Shown here: piece by piece, positions 1-11,300 of the stretch
Layout of the letters: each line of letters opens with the position of its first letter
Numbering within the stretch: position 1 is the stretch's first letter
Assembly: GCF_002754195.1 (NCBI RefSeq)
Contig: NZ_PEEU01000001.1
Coordinates: forward strand, 248,001-312,000
Length of the DNA stretch: 64,000 nucleotides
Reading direction: 5' to 3'
From: Flavobacterium sp. 9
GTDB lineage: Bacteria > Bacteroidota > Bacteroidia > Flavobacteriales > Flavobacteriaceae
Notes under the pieces: model-generated
The model's database searches: none
What the model was told of the DNA's origin: nothing
Seen by the model: only the letters and a program-made list of their open reading frames with translations
Translations under genes and position numbers: made by a program

Positions 1-1
1 C

Positions 2-835
2 ATATCCTTTTTAAATGAGTGTGCTGCTAATAATATTAAAGTTTTTGTTCCTATTTCTAATTATTTTCTGGTACAATTAAATAAGGGAAAAGATGTAACA
101 GCTTTTATTACAGCAATGGTAATTGAAATTTACAATGCCGGAACAACTCCGCATAAAGCCGCTGGAATCTGGGGAATTGGTAATGAATTTGATCAACCTG
201 GAGAATTTACAGTAACGGATGTCGCTAAGATGATTCAGATTCTTATCAATATTGAAACAAAACTAGGAATTCCGACGTCAAATTTATTGCCAATTACTTC
301 GCCAGTTTCATTTGCAGATCCAACACATACAAATATACCCGGAATTATTGCTATCCAAAAACTTCAAGCAGCTCTTAAGAATATTGGTTTAGAAAATGTT
401 TGGAATAATAGATTTATTGCTTCTATAAATCCCCAAAACTCTGGCGACTATATTAGAAATTATATTGATGTAACATTTCCTAAATATTTTCCTAATATTC
501 CTTTTTTCTTTACAGAAATGGGTGCTCCTATCAAACAGGATTGGGATTGGCCTGTAAAAACGGAAGAACAGCAAGCTGATTACGTTCTTTCTCAAATACA
601 AAATTCACATCCGCGAGGTAACTTTTTAGGCGCTTGTGTATTTCAATTCCTGAATCAAACCACTCTTAAAACAGGTTCTGAAAGTACTTTTGGAATGACA
701 AAACACTCCGGATCTTTTACAACCGGTATTATACCGCAATCTTATAAGCCGGGTGGAGGTCAAACTTATAATGTTGATACACTCACACACAAACCAATGT
801 ATCAGAGTGTTAAAACAGGTTTTTCGGCTATGTAA
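2..835 (+). CDS. Glycoside hydrolase-like protein (clan A type), 5' truncated by window edge
   Basis: The reading frame is open from base 2, so the start lies outside the window; the first internal ATG is at 116. The visible 277 residues look like the C-terminal half of a TIM-barrel glycosidase. GIWGIGNEFDQPG resembles the strand-4 Asn-Glu acid/base motif, and FFFTEMGAP resembles the strand-7 nucleophile Glu, the arrangement typical of clan GH-A (families such as GH5 or GH17). A W-containing segment, DWDWPVKTEEQQADYVLSQI, follows the second Glu. The C-terminus shows no T9SS sorting domain. Substrate and family cannot be fixed from this fragment; a beta-glucan or similar polysaccharide is plausible. 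The clan assignment rests on the two motifs only. Confidence 0.6.
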   Translation: MSFLNECAANNIKVFVPISNYFLVQLNKGKDVTAFITAMVIEIYNAGTTPHKAAGIWGIGNEFDQPGEFTVTDVAKMIQILINIETKLGIPTSNLLPITSPVSFADPTHTNIPGIIAIQKLQAALKNIGLENVWNNRFIASINPQNSGDYIRNYIDVTFPKYFPNIPFFFTEMGAPIKQDWDWPVKTEEQQADYVLSQIQNSHPRGNFLGACVFQFLNQTTLKTGSESTFGMTKHSGSFTTGIIPQSYKPGGGQTYNVDTLTHKPMYQSVKTGFSAM

Positions 836-865
836 TATGAATTTAGATGTTTCACACAAATCAAT

Positions 866-900
866 GAGCAGTTTTTAAATTAATTGAACAAAAACTGCTC
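866..900. terminator. Intergenic hairpin after the glycosidase gene
   Basis: Perfect 11-bp arms at 866-876 and 890-900 with a 13-nt loop, 30 bases after the stop at 835. There is no U-run on either side, so it is a stem-loop that may end or stabilise the transcript rather than a clear intrinsic terminator. Confidence 0.4.
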
Positions 901-965
901 AACGATTCAAAATAATTATCCGATGAGCAATCAGTTTATTTTTTGAAGAATTTAATGCAACTAAA

Positions 966-1115
966 ATGGATCAGTACTCAGGAAAATATTTTACCCAAAA
1001 TCATTCAATAACTTCGACAGCTAATAGTCAGAGTGGGAAAAATGCGATTCAATTAATGGATAATCGTCCTGTATCTGCTTTGCAGCAAAAGCTTTCTGGA
1101 CTTGCAACAAAAAGT
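966..1115 (+). pseudogene. N-terminal fragment of a toxin-like protein cut by an IS3 element
   Basis: The ATG at 966 opens a frame of about 50 residues before the IS begins; the frame continues into IS DNA to 1181, and that part is not native. The fragment carries MDNRPVSALQQKLSGLA. This resembles the DNRP-x-Q-x-KL leader I associate with large Bacteroidota DUF4157/eCIS-type cargo or polymorphic toxin proteins; that is recalled family knowledge and was not checked. The probable C-terminal toxin domain survives at 2351-2863 on the other side of the IS. The two halves do not join in frame by simply removing the IS, so there is either an extra base in the A5 run next to the insertion point or a deletion. 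Confidence 0.55.
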
Positions 1116-1134
1116 CGGACAAATTTTCTAAGAC

Positions 1135-1965
1135 CTATGCTACACTTTCTATTTTATAAAATTCTAGTTCCATTTCTTTAGGTGTTTTATATCCCAAAGA
1201 AGAATGCAGACGTTTTCTATTATACCATACTTCTATATATTCAAAGACTGCTAATTTAGCTTCTTCAATGGTTGTGAATTTATGCTGATAGATAAGTTCT
1301 GCTTTAAGGGTCTTGAAAAAACTTTCAGCTACAGCATTATCCCAACAATTAGCTTTTCTACTCATACTTTGAGTGATTAAAGTATTTTTATTAATCAATT
1401 TTCTGAATTCTATCGAAGCATATTGTATTCCTCTATCTGAATGAAAAAGTAAAGATTCTGTTATTTCTCTTTTTGATACTGCCATTTTCCAAGCTGGAAT
1501 AATCGTTTGATCGGTATACATTCGTGTGCTTAACGACCATCCTATAACCTGCCTGTCATATAAATCAATAATAGTAGTAAGATATAACCAGCCGGCAGCT
1601 GTTCTTATATAGGTTATATCAGACACCCAAACCTCATTAAGTGATTTTGGTGTAAAATTTCTATTGAGATGATTACTGCACACTGGATATCGATGATTAG
1701 AATCTGTGGTTACTTTAAAGCGTCTTTTAAGTTTACTTCTCCAGCCATTAAGAAGCATCAATTTAGCAACTTTCCTTTTGGATATTTTATATCCTTTTCT
1801 TTTTAGCTGTTCCGCTATTCTGGGACTTCCGTAAGTTTGACTGCTTAGATCAAAAACTTCTTTTATTAAATCTGTAAATAGACTATTTTCTATAAATCTA
1901 TTAGAAGGACCGCCACTGAACCATCTATAATAACTACTTCGGCTTACTTTTAAAACGCTGCACAT
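1135..1965 (-). CDS. IS3 transposase OrfB (DDE integrase)
   Basis: The 276 residues from the ATG contain an HTH_21-like N-terminal part and an rve integrase core. The DDE catalytic triad is visible as WVSDITYIRT (first Asp), LLFHSDRGIQYAS (second Asp) and AESFFKTLKAE (Glu). The frame is open well upstream of this ATG: it reads FQERWEIYQFIVSYKHLYPI just before MCSVLK, which is normal OrfB sequence. The natural product is therefore an OrfAB fusion made by -1 frameshifting out of OrfA. A likely slip site is the four-T run (A run at 2030-2033 on the plus strand), because the two frames line up there. The C-terminus ends about 20 bases inside the IS end. Confidence 0.9.
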   Translation of the reverse strand: MCSVLKVSRSSYYRWFSGGPSNRFIENSLFTDLIKEVFDLSSQTYGSPRIAEQLKRKGYKISKRKVAKLMLLNGWRSKLKRRFKVTTDSNHRYPVCSNHLNRNFTPKSLNEVWVSDITYIRTAAGWLYLTTIIDLYDRQVIGWSLSTRMYTDQTIIPAWKMAVSKREITESLLFHSDRGIQYASIEFRKLINKNTLITQSMSRKANCWDNAVAESFFKTLKAELIYQHKFTTIEEAKLAVFEYIEVWYNRKRLHSSLGYKTPKEMELEFYKIESVA

Positions 1966-1997
1966 CTTTTCAATAGGATATAAATGTTTATAGCTGA

Positions 1998-2300
1998 CTA
2001 TAAATTGGTAGATTTCCCATCGCTCTTGGAAAAGATGTGAACGGCCTTTTTTAATATCTCAAGCTCTAATTCTTTTTCTTTAAGGGCTTTTCGTAATTGT
2101 TTTACTTCTAAAGAATCTATCTCTGTCTTTTTAGAAATAATTGGTTGTAGATTAGTAAATGTTTTTTGAGAAGACCTCCATTTATAAATACGCTCTACCT
2201 GGACGCCTAGTTCATCTGCTAATTCTTTGATGTTTTCTCGCTCGTAACTTAATCGTACTGCTGATGATTTAAACTCAGCACTGTAAACTCGTTTTTTCAT
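1998..2300 (-). CDS. IS3 transposase OrfA (HTH DNA-binding)
   Basis: A 100-residue protein with an HTH_Tnp_1 domain in the N-terminal half (KRVYSAEFKSSAVRLSYE, then IKELADELGVQVERIYKWR). A Leu/Glu/Lys-rich helix follows, KQLRKALKEKELELEILKKA, the usual leucine-zipper-like oligomerisation segment of IS3 OrfA. It starts 50 bases inside the right end of the IS. OrfA overlaps the OrfB frame by about 40 bases if the OrfB frame is followed upstream, as expected for programmed -1 frameshifting. Confidence 0.9.
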   Translation of the reverse strand: MKKRVYSAEFKSSAVRLSYERENIKELADELGVQVERIYKWRSSQKTFTNLQPIISKKTEIDSLEVKQLRKALKEKELELEILKKAVHIFSKSDGKSTNL

Positions 2301-2350
2301 AATTCTAAGATATTTATTTTTATTTAAACAGTCTTAAAATTTATGTCCCA

Positions 2351-2863
2351 GTAAATGTAGCAACTCCACCGCAAGATGTAACCTTTAGAGATACTCCGGT
2401 TGGAAAAGGCAGAGGTGACGGTCAATATAAAAACATGGCAAATACTAATGCTGCCGGCTATGCATGGTTACTAGGCAGAGTTGGGAATCAGCGTTGGGAA
2501 TGGTTGCATATAAGAGGAGCCGGATTAGGCGGAAAAACCGATTCTACAAATTTAGTTGCCGGTGCAAGAGATGCAAATACACACATGATTCCTTTTGAAT
2601 CAAATATTAGGCATTTAGGAACTGCCGTAAAAAATCATCCTCAAAAATATTCCAGATTACGGGTAATATGGTCAGTTTCTGGTCAGGTGGCAAAATATGC
2701 GTACAAAACCATTAGAATAAAATGGAGTTTATTTAGAAAAAATAATACAAAAAAAGCAACTGGAGATGTTTCGTTTAAACCTTTGGATACCTCAAATAAC
2801 ATTTCTAAAAATGAAGTAACCAAAATAGAAAACCTTTTAAATGACATTCGAAGCGGACTTTAA
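2351..2863 (+). pseudogene. C-terminal nuclease-like toxin domain, separated from its N-terminus by the IS
   Basis: The frame is open from the IS border at 2351, with the first ATG at 2435. The segment WEWLHIRGAGLGGKTDSTN followed by NLVAGARDANTHMIPFES resembles the H-x-x-G-x-x-x-GG ... NLV-x-G ... N-x-x-M pattern of DNA/RNA non-specific or HNH-like nuclease toxin domains from polymorphic toxin and eCIS cargo proteins. The residues after about 2700 are Lys-rich with no recognised domain. No downstream immunity gene is evident; 2864-3519 has no gene of useful size. Without its N-terminal part this fragment is probably not delivered, though the ATG at 2435 could still give a 142-residue peptide that keeps the presumed catalytic motif. 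The function is inferred from motif resemblance only. Confidence 0.5.
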
Positions 2864-3519
2864 CAAATATAGATGTTGTGGATTCAAATAGCGATTTGTT
2901 TTTGAACTACTTTCAATCCTATTTTCTGATGTTTTTAATCGTTTTCTTTTAATATATAACTATTTAAAATTTTCAGTTCATTATTTTAAAAAGACTCTTT
3001 GATTAAGATAAAATAAGAATAAACTTAGAAAACTCTGTTTTTCTGATAGTTATGTCATATTTATTTTATAAATTTATTATCTCAAATCGAAAAAGCATAC
3101 TTCAGTATAAGCCTACAAAGATATTCCCTATTACAACTTTCAATAAAGTTTCTGTGTTTTGATTGACAAAAATCAAGCTTCTTCAGCAACAATCAATCAA
3201 AATTACTGTGACACCAAAAAGCGATTTTATGACACGAAAAAACCGTTCTGTGTCATATTATCCAGATTTTACGCGTTGGATATTTAATTTTAAAAACTGA
3301 AAAGAGAAATGATAGCGCTGGAAAGTTTGAAAGAAGAATTACTTCGTAAGAAGAATCCTAAATCAACAGCAGTTCATTTAAAAACAGGTAAAAACACCTG
3401 TTTCTAAGCAACTTATATAGAGTAATTTAGCATTTCATTAACAAAAATATATTTCAATTTAAAATCTTGAAATCATTAACAAATCTAATTTATTAACTAA
3501 CCAATTAAACAAAAAAATT
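2864..3519. other. Intergenic stretch with no supported gene
   Basis: 656 bases, very AT-rich. The only small frame worth noting is ATG 3309 to stop 3407 (+). It encodes 32 residues starting MIALESLKEELLRKKNPKST, which could be a gene remnant or a small peptide. TGACAC/TGTCA motifs recur near 3208-3258, with no clear palindrome. Nothing else recognisable. Confidence 0.4.
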
Positions 3520-4098
3520 ATGGACGTATTTTTAGGAACAATTCTAGCATTTGGATTTAACTTTAACCCAAGAGGTTGGCAATTATGTTATGGGCAACTA
3601 GTTCCCATATCGCAATACAATGCACTCTTTGCCTTACTTGGAACAACTTATGGAGGCAATGGGACATCTACATTTGCTTTGCCTGATTTAAGAGGTAGAT
3701 CTCTTGTAGGTCAAGGACAAGGAAATGGATTAACTAATATTGTTATGGGACAAATAAGTGGTACTGAAACCATTACGCTTACAGCAAACAATATGCCTAT
3801 ACATGGTCATCCTCTTACTGCGGGTACATCTCCTATTGCTGTGGCTGTCAATGCAATAAGCTTAAAACCAATCAGTAATGATCCTGATGGCGGTAATAAT
3901 AATTTTGCTGCTGGCGGTAATACTCCAAATATCTATAGTGAACCTGGAGGAACAACTAATGCTGTTGGTGGTGTAACTGCAACAATTAGTGGTGCTACAG
4001 GTGTTGCTGGAGGTAGCCAACCATTTGCTTCAAGAGATCCATACTTAGGTATAAACTTTTGTATCGCTATGGAAGGAATTTTCCCAAGTAGAAACTAA
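3520..4098 (+). CDS. Phage tail collar domain protein (MdpB-like)
   Basis: A 192-residue protein with a phage tail collar domain in residues 1-60: GTILAFGFNFNPRGWQLCYG, PISQYNALFALLGTTYGGNG and STFALPDLRGR are the hallmark blocks of PF07484 and microcystin-dependent protein MdpB. The rest is Gly/Asn/Thr-rich, as in tail-fibre tips, and ends FASRDPYLGINFCIAMEGIFPSRN, a typical collar-protein terminus. There is no signal peptide. Bacteroidota chromosomes often carry such genes outside prophages, and here no capsid, terminase or tail genes lie nearby. It is followed by a strong terminator, then a binding-protein-fold gene and a giant adhesin. The role is unknown; a surface or tail-like adhesin tip is possible. 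Confidence 0.85.
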   Translation: MDVFLGTILAFGFNFNPRGWQLCYGQLVPISQYNALFALLGTTYGGNGTSTFALPDLRGRSLVGQGQGNGLTNIVMGQISGTETITLTANNMPIHGHPLTAGTSPIAVAVNAISLKPISNDPDGGNNNFAAGGNTPNIYSEPGGTTNAVGGVTATISGATGVAGGSQPFASRDPYLGINFCIAMEGIFPSRN

Positions 4099-4113
4099 TA
4101 CAATTAAAATGAA

Positions 4114-4141
4114 ACAGAGGCAATTATGCCTCTGTTTTTTT
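4114..4141 (+). terminator. Rho-independent terminator after the collar gene
   Basis: Perfect 9-bp arms 4114-4122 and 4127-4135 with a 4-nt loop, followed by a U-run to 4141. It lies 15 bases after the collar stop and 12 bases before the next start, so 4153-5289 is probably transcribed separately or by read-through. Confidence 0.85.
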
Positions 4142-4152
4142 AATCTCATTTT

Positions 4153-5289
4153 ATGGAAGATATTATTAAAATAGGAATTCTAATTCCGAAATCACAACAA
4201 TACCCAACTCTGGACAAAGATTTTATGAGAGGATTAAAACTTAATAATCTCAATGTGAAATTTTTTGTAGAGAGCATTGGTATTGGTGCTGATGAAAAAA
4301 TGATAATTGATAAAATACAAAAATTAAATTTTCAAGAGGATATATCTATTATTGTTGGTTTTTTTGGGCATTATAATATGTCTGAGGTTTATAATTATAC
4401 CTCCAAAAACGATATTCTATTGCTTGCCGCAGATACGGGAGCAACTATGCCTTATGAAACATCTCCTTATAAAGGTGTTTACATAAATTCTTTTGGATTA
4501 ACGGAATCCTGTTATCATTTAGGAACTTATCTAACTGCCAAAAACTATCAAAAAGTCGTAACCTCAACTTCATTTTATGATTCCGGTTATGGTATGCTGG
4601 CGGCAATTGAATATGCTTTTAAAGAAAAACCTATTTTTTCAGGCCACTACATCACTCCTTTTGTGCCCAGAGAAGACGAATCTGAATACATGGGACAGTT
4701 TATTAACTCGTATGAACCAGATGCTGTTTTTGCTTTCTACAGTGGTTTGTATGCAAAAGAAAATGCTGATTTTGTAAGTCAAAATAAAATCACTAAAAAG
4801 TATCCGTTTTATGTTACTCCGTTTTTTATCAATGATAAAATTCTTGAAGATTATAAAAATGACCCGCACGATCTTTATGTAGTGAGTTCATGGATGCAAA
4901 ATGATAGTGATAACAGCAATTTTACTGAGGACTATAAAAATAAATACTCAGAGGTCCCAACAGTCTTTTCTATTTTGGGATATGAAAATGGACTTATATT
5001 AGAAAACCTTCTTCTAAATGCAGAAAACAATCTTAGTACAAGTTCTTTAATTAACCAGATTGACAAATTGAATATTACTGGACCAAGAGGCAATATTGAA
5101 TTTGATAAGGACACTAACAGAACAATATTTAATCATTATATGTATAAATTAAATTTTGATTCTTCTAACGATATAAGCTTTAATAAAATTGAAACATTCG
5201 TAAATGACGGGCAATTTACCAGAGCTTTTAATTCATTTACAAAGCCCGATTATGTAGGCGGATGGCAAAATGCCTATTTATGTCATTAA
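4153..5289 (+). CDS. Periplasmic-binding-protein-fold (type 1) protein without signal peptide
   Basis: A 378-residue protein resembling Peripla_BP_6, the ABC branched-chain amino-acid/amide substrate-binding family. It begins MEDIIKIGILIPKSQQYPTL with the first beta strand right at the N-terminus. Lobe motifs include IIVGFFGHYNMSEVYNYTSK and LLLAADTGATMPY, and a late block VPTVFSILGYENGLILE matches the family's Y-E/G region. No signal peptide, lipobox or membrane segment is visible, although family members are normally exported. No ABC permease or ATPase gene is nearby. The stop is 15 bases before the adhesin start, so the two are probably co-transcribed. The ligand is unknown. The C-terminus (FNSFTKPDYVGGWQNAYLCH) is unusual. 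The fold assignment is fairly sure, the role is not. Confidence 0.7.
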   Translation: MEDIIKIGILIPKSQQYPTLDKDFMRGLKLNNLNVKFFVESIGIGADEKMIIDKIQKLNFQEDISIIVGFFGHYNMSEVYNYTSKNDILLLAADTGATMPYETSPYKGVYINSFGLTESCYHLGTYLTAKNYQKVVTSTSFYDSGYGMLAAIEYAFKEKPIFSGHYITPFVPREDESEYMGQFINSYEPDAVFAFYSGLYAKENADFVSQNKITKKYPFYVTPFFINDKILEDYKNDPHDLYVVSSWMQNDSDNSNFTEDYKNKYSEVPTVFSILGYENGLILENLLLNAENNLSTSSLINQIDKLNITGPRGNIEFDKDTNRTIFNHYMYKLNFDSSNDISFNKIETFVNDGQFTRAFNSFTKPDYVGGWQNAYLCH

Positions 5290-5304
5290 ACTAAACTGTA
5301 TGTT

Positions 5305-8300
5305 ATGAAAAAAAAATTACTCTTATTTATCATCTTTTTGTGTACATTCTTTGTACAACAAAACCTTAAAGCCCAGGCAACTGTCTTGGCACCAGGTGAT
5401 ATAGCCTTTATTGGTTATCAAGCGGGAACTCCAACTGATGGTTTCTCTTTTATCACTCTTAAAGATATCAATGCCGGAACGCTTGTATATTTTACAGAAT
5501 GTGGATGGGGAAACGGTGCATGGATTCCATCAAACCCCGAAACTCATTTATTATGGACTGTTCCAGCCTTTACACCCGCTGGTAGAATTATATCAATAGT
5601 CGAAAGTTCGGCTGATGTTTTTACAGTCACAGGCTCAAGCGGAATAACACTTGCGTTGAATACAGGTTTTAATCTTCCTACTGCCGGCGACCAGATATTG
5701 GCGTATCAATCTGCAACAGGTCCACAACCGGCATCACCTACGTTTATTGCAGGTATACATGCAGATTATAATTCTTCAATTTACGACCCTATAACTACAT
5801 GGACTACAGCAGCAGGTGCAGCAGCAGGTGGATCATCTGAGAGTTCATTACCACCTGGTTTAACTAATGGTACAACTTGTATTTCGTTGTTTCCGGGAGG
5901 AGTTCCCCCTGAACAAAATAACAGTAAATACATAGGAACTTTGACAGGTACAACTGCTGATTTATTGTCTAAAATTAATAATCCGTCAGCCACATACTGG
6001 TCGCATAGTACCGGAAACGTTGATTTAGGAATTATTCCTACTAGTTATCCTACACCTGCAGTATCTACTGTAGTAGTGGCAACTGTTTCAACTACTACAG
6101 CTACAAGTGTTAAAGCTGTTTCTGCTGTAATGGGTGGAAATTTAACTGTAGATGGCGGTGATGCAACCGTTCAAAGAGGTATTGTTTGGGCTACAACGGC
6201 AGCTCCAACTGTTGGTGCTGATCATAAAGTTCAAAACGGAACTGGAATTGGTAACTTTAGTGCTACTATAACAGGACTTCCTTCTGGAACAACTATTCAT
6301 TATCGAGCTTATGCTACAAATAGTGCCGGTACCAGTTATGGTACTGAATCGACATTTAATACAGGTGCAGGTTTAAGTACCTCATCGACTCCACAAGTTG
6401 ACATACTTTGTAATGGAGGTAATACTGGTTCAGCCACTGTTAATGTAACTGGTGGTACATTAAGCTATACTTATTTATGGTCTCCGTCTGGAGGAAGCGG
6501 AGCAACAGCTTCTACTCTTACTGCCGGAAATTATTCTGTAACTATTACTGATGGTGAAGGAACACAAATTACCAGAACTTTTACAATAACAGAACCTCCA
6601 GTAATTGTTGGAACACCTTCAACAACGGCAGAAACTTGTTTTGGATTAAATAATGGTACTGCGACTATTACTCCAACAGGAGGTGTTGGATCATATACTT
6701 ACCTATGGTCTAACGGAGCTACGACTGCTACTGCTTCGGGGCTTGCACCCGGAACTTATAGTGTTACTGTTACAGATGGTAATGCTTGTTCAAAAACTAT
6801 TCCCGGTATTAGTGTTGGAGGACCAACAGCTGCTCTGTCAGCAACAACTTCTACAACACAGGTTTCTTGTTTTCTAGGGACTAATGGTACTGCAACTGTT
6901 ACTCCAGCTGGAGGAACAGGAACAAAAACATATTTGTGGTCAAACGGAGCTACAACTGCTACTACAACAGGACTTGCAGCTGGAACTTATAGTGTCACAG
7001 TTAAAGATGCAAATTTATGTTCTGTAACTATACCCGGAATCGTTGTAGGAGGACCTACAGCCGCTGTTAGCGGAACTTATGTTACTACACCGGTTACTTG
7101 TTTTGGAGCAAATAATGGTAGTGCTACAGTTACTGCATCAGGAGGTACTCCAGGATATACTTACTCATGGTCTCCATCTGGAGGTACCGGAGCAACAGCC
7201 TCTAATCTTGGATCTGGAACTTATAGCGTTACTATCACAGATAATAATGGGTGCCCAACTACTGTTACTGGAATTGTTGTAGGTGGACCAACAGCAACTC
7301 TTAATGGAAGTATAAGTGGTAGCTCAGTTACTTGTTTTGGAGGTGCTGATGGTATTGCTACTGTTGCTGCATTTGGAGGTACTCCAAGTTATACCTACTT
7401 ATGGTCAAACGGAGCTACTACCGCATCAGCTTCTGGACTTGTCACTGGAACTTACAGTGTTACAATTACTGATGCTAATGCATGTAGCCGAACTATAAGT
7501 AATATCTTTGTAGGAACAAGAACAGCTATAAATCCTACTCCAACACAAGTAAATGTAAGTTGTAATGGAGGCAATAATGGTTCTGCAACGGTTACTCCTA
7601 CAGGAGGAGGAGGAACGGGAACCTATACTTATCTTTGGAGTAATGGTGCAACTTCAGCCACAGCATCAAATTTATTGGCAGGAAATTATTCTGTAACTAT
7701 TACTAATTCTTTATCTTGCTCAGTAACACAAGCTTTTACTATTACTGAACCACCTGTATTAGTAGCTTCTCAAGATACATTTACTAATCCGAGTTGTAAT
7801 ACTGGAACAAACGGATCTGCAACTGTTGTAGTTTCGGGAGGAACTTCACCTTATACTTATTCATGGTCACCATCTGGAGGAACTGCAGCTACTGCTTCAG
7901 GTCTTGCGGACGGTACATATACTGTTACCGTTACCGATGCTAAAGGTTGTTCAACAACACAATCTTTTACACTTGTAGAGCCATCTGCTTTAGCAGTAAC
8001 GCCTTCTCATGTTGATGTATTATGTAATGGAGCTGCAACTGGTTCTGCCAGTGTAGTTGTATCAGGCGGAACACCTGGTTATACTTACTCATGGTCACCT
8101 ACAGGAGGTACTGCAGATACTGCTACAGGTTTAACAGCAGGAACTTATACGATAACAATTACAGATAGTAATAGTTGTTCTACTACAGAAACAATTACAA
8201 TAACAGAACCAACAGCATTAACTGCTACACAAGGAACAACTGTTAATGTAGATTGTTATGGTGATACTACGGGATCAGCTACTGTAAATGTAACTGGCGG

Positions 8301-11300
8301 AACTGGCTCTTACTCTTACTCTTGGTCGCCATCTGGTGGTACAGGAGCAACAGCTTCAGGATTAGCTGCCGGAAATTATGTTGTAACTGTAACTGATGAT
8401 AATGCTTGTTCAACAACTCAGGGTTTCACTATTAATGAACCAGCAGCTGCCCTTTCAGCAACTACAGCATCAACTGATGTTAGTTGTTTTGGCGGATCTA
8501 ATGGAACTGCAAGTGTTACGGTATCAGGAGGAACTCCAAATTATTCTTATTCATGGGCACCTTTGGGTGGTACAACATCATCAATTTCAGGCAGACCTGC
8601 CGGAGATTATACTTGTACAATTACCGATTCAAAAGGATGTATATTAACTAAAACTATTACTATTGGTAGTCCTACTATCTTATCTGGTACGATCTCAAAA
8701 GTAGACGTTTCCTGTAATGGAGGAACTAATGGATCAGCAACTGTAACTCCAACAGGAGGAGTTGGTTCATATACATATTCATGGTCACCTACCGGAGGTA
8801 ACGCTGCTACAGCATCAGGACTTGCTCAGGGAACTTATACTGTGTTGATCCAAGATGGAAATACATGTGGCGCTACAGTAAGTGTTACGATAGACGAACC
8901 TGCACTTTTAACATTGTCACTCAGCAAAACTGATGTATTATGTAATGGTGGAGCCACAGGAACTGCAACTGCAACTCCAGCAGGCGGAAATGGTTCTTAT
9001 ACCTATTCATGGTCACCTTCTGGTGGTACTGCTGCAACTGCAACTGGACTTGCAATTGGAACTTACACCTGCACAGTTACTGATGCTAAAGGTTGTTTTG
9101 TATCACAATCAATCACTATTGTTGAGCCTGCAATCTTAAGTGCTACAACAAGTCAAATAGATGCAACCTGTTCAATAGGTGGTCAGGCATCTGTAAATGT
9201 TAGCGGCGGTGCAATTCCATATTCTTATGCATGGTCTTCGGGTCAGACATCAGCACTGGCAACGGGATTAGCTGCAGGCAGTCATACTTGTACAATCACA
9301 GATGCTAATGGATGTACACTTACTAAAAACTTTTTTATTAATACAACGAATACTTTAGTTGCTGCTACATCTCAAACTGATGTTTTATGTAATGGTACAA
9401 ATACAGGTTCAGTTTCGGTAATTCCATCAGGAGCACCGGGTCCATTTACTTATGTTTGGGCACCGTCTGGCGGAAATAGCGATACTGCAAGCAACCTTAC
9501 AGCTGGAAATTATTCAGTAACAATAACATCGGCAAATGGTTGTTCTATTGTAAAAACTTTTACAATTATTGAACCTTCTGCTTTAGCAGTTACTCCATCT
9601 CAAGTTGATTTATTATGTCACGGAGGAACTAATGGATCTGCATCTGTAGCTGTAACAGGCGGAGCTGGTTCTTATACTTATGCATGGTCACCTTCTGGTG
9701 GAACTGCAGATACAGCAACCGGACTTACTGCAGGAACTTATACTGTAACGATTACAGATGGCAATTTATGTCAAACAACTCAATCCTTTACAATTACAGA
9801 ACCTGCTGCTCTTACTGCAACAATTGCTCCAACAAATGTTAGCTGTAACGGAGGAACAAACGGATCTGCAACTGTAACGGCAACCGGTGGAACTGGTGCA
9901 TATACTTATTCATGGTCACCAACTGGCGGAACTGCTGCAACAGCTTCAGGACTTACTGCGGGAACTTATACCGTAACAGTAACAGATGCTAATAGCTGTA
10001 CAACAACCGAAAGCGTTACTTTAACTCAACCAAGTACATTAGTTGCTTCTAATGGAGGTCAGACAGATGTTACTTGCAACGGACTTAACGATGGATCTGC
10101 AACTGTAAATGCAACTGGAGGATCTGGTGCATATACTTATTCATGGTCACCTTCTGGTGGAACTGCTGCAACTGCAACTGGACTTAGTCCGGGAACTTAT
10201 ACTGTAACAGTTACTGATGGAAATGGTTGTACTGAAACACAAAGTTTTACAATTGTAGAACCTAATGTTTTAACAGCTTCGGCAGCAGGTCAAACGGATG
10301 TTTCTTGTCATGGAGGAACTACAGGATCTGCAACTGTAATTGCAGCTGGAGGATCTGGTACATATACATACGCATGGTCACCTTCTGGTGGAACTGCTGA
10401 CACAGCAACCGGACTTACTGCAGGAACTTATACTGTAACAGTAACAGATACTAACAATTGTACTGCAACACAAAGTTTTACTTTAACAGAACCTAATGCA
10501 CTTACAGCAACAATTGCTCCAACAAATGTTAGCTGTAATAGTGGAGCAAACGGATCTGCAACTGTAACTGCAACTGGAGGAACTGGTGCATATACATATT
10601 CATGGGCGCCTTCTGGTGGTACTGCCGCTACAGCTTCAGGACTTACTGCAGGAACTTATACTGTAACAATAACTGATGTGAATAGCTGTACAACAACTGA
10701 AAGCGTTACTATAACTGAACCAGCTGCATTAGTTGCTTCTGTGGGAGGTCAAACTGATGTTACCTGCAACGGTCTTAACAATGGATCAGCCACTGTAACT
10801 GCAACTGGAGGAACAGGAACTTATACATATTCATGGTCTCCATCAGGCGGAACAGCTGCAACTGCAACTGGTCTTAGTCCGGGAACTTATACTGTAACGG
10901 TTACCGATGCTAACAGTTGTTTTACAACACAAAGTTTTACAATTGTAGAACCAACTGTTTTAACAGCTTCAGCAGCAGGTCAAACGGATGTTTCTTGTAA
11001 TGGAGGAACTACAGGATCTGCAACTGTAACTGCAACTGGAGGAACAGGAACTTATACTTATTCATGGTCTCCGTCAGGCGGAATTGCTGCAACAGCTTCT
11101 GGACTTAGTGCAGGAACTTATATAGCAACCGTAACAGACGCAAACAATTGTACTTCAACACAAAGTTTTACAATTACAGAACCTAACGCGCTTACTGCAT
11201 CAATAGCTTCAGTAGATGTAAATTGTAACGGAGGAACTACAGGATCTGCAACTGCAACTGTAACTGGAGGAACTGGTTTATACACTTATTCATGGGCTCC

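Larger units (their letters stand above)
1116..2349 (-). mobile_element. IS3-family insertion sequence
   Basis: About 1.23 kb with two overlapping transposase frames on the minus strand and imperfect terminal inverted repeats. The left end reads TCGGACAAATTTTCTAAGAC from 1115; the right end in reverse complement reads TGGGACATAAATTTTAAGAC from 2350. AGT at 1113-1115 and AGT at 2350-2352 would be a 3-bp target duplication if the element is 1116-2349. The boundaries are uncertain by 1-2 bases, because the usual TG...CA ends would instead put the right tip at 2350. The element lies inside a toxin-like gene. Both transposase frames appear intact, so it could still be active. No second copy is in the window. 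Confidence 0.85.

Noticed and set aside
1113..2352. Clean in-frame restoration of the toxin-like gene after IS excision
   Set aside because: With either plausible IS boundary the two flanking frames differ by one base, so simple excision would not restore the gene.
3520..5289. Prophage or eCIS tail module
   Set aside because: Only a collar-domain protein is present; no capsid, sheath, baseplate, terminase or integrase genes are nearby.
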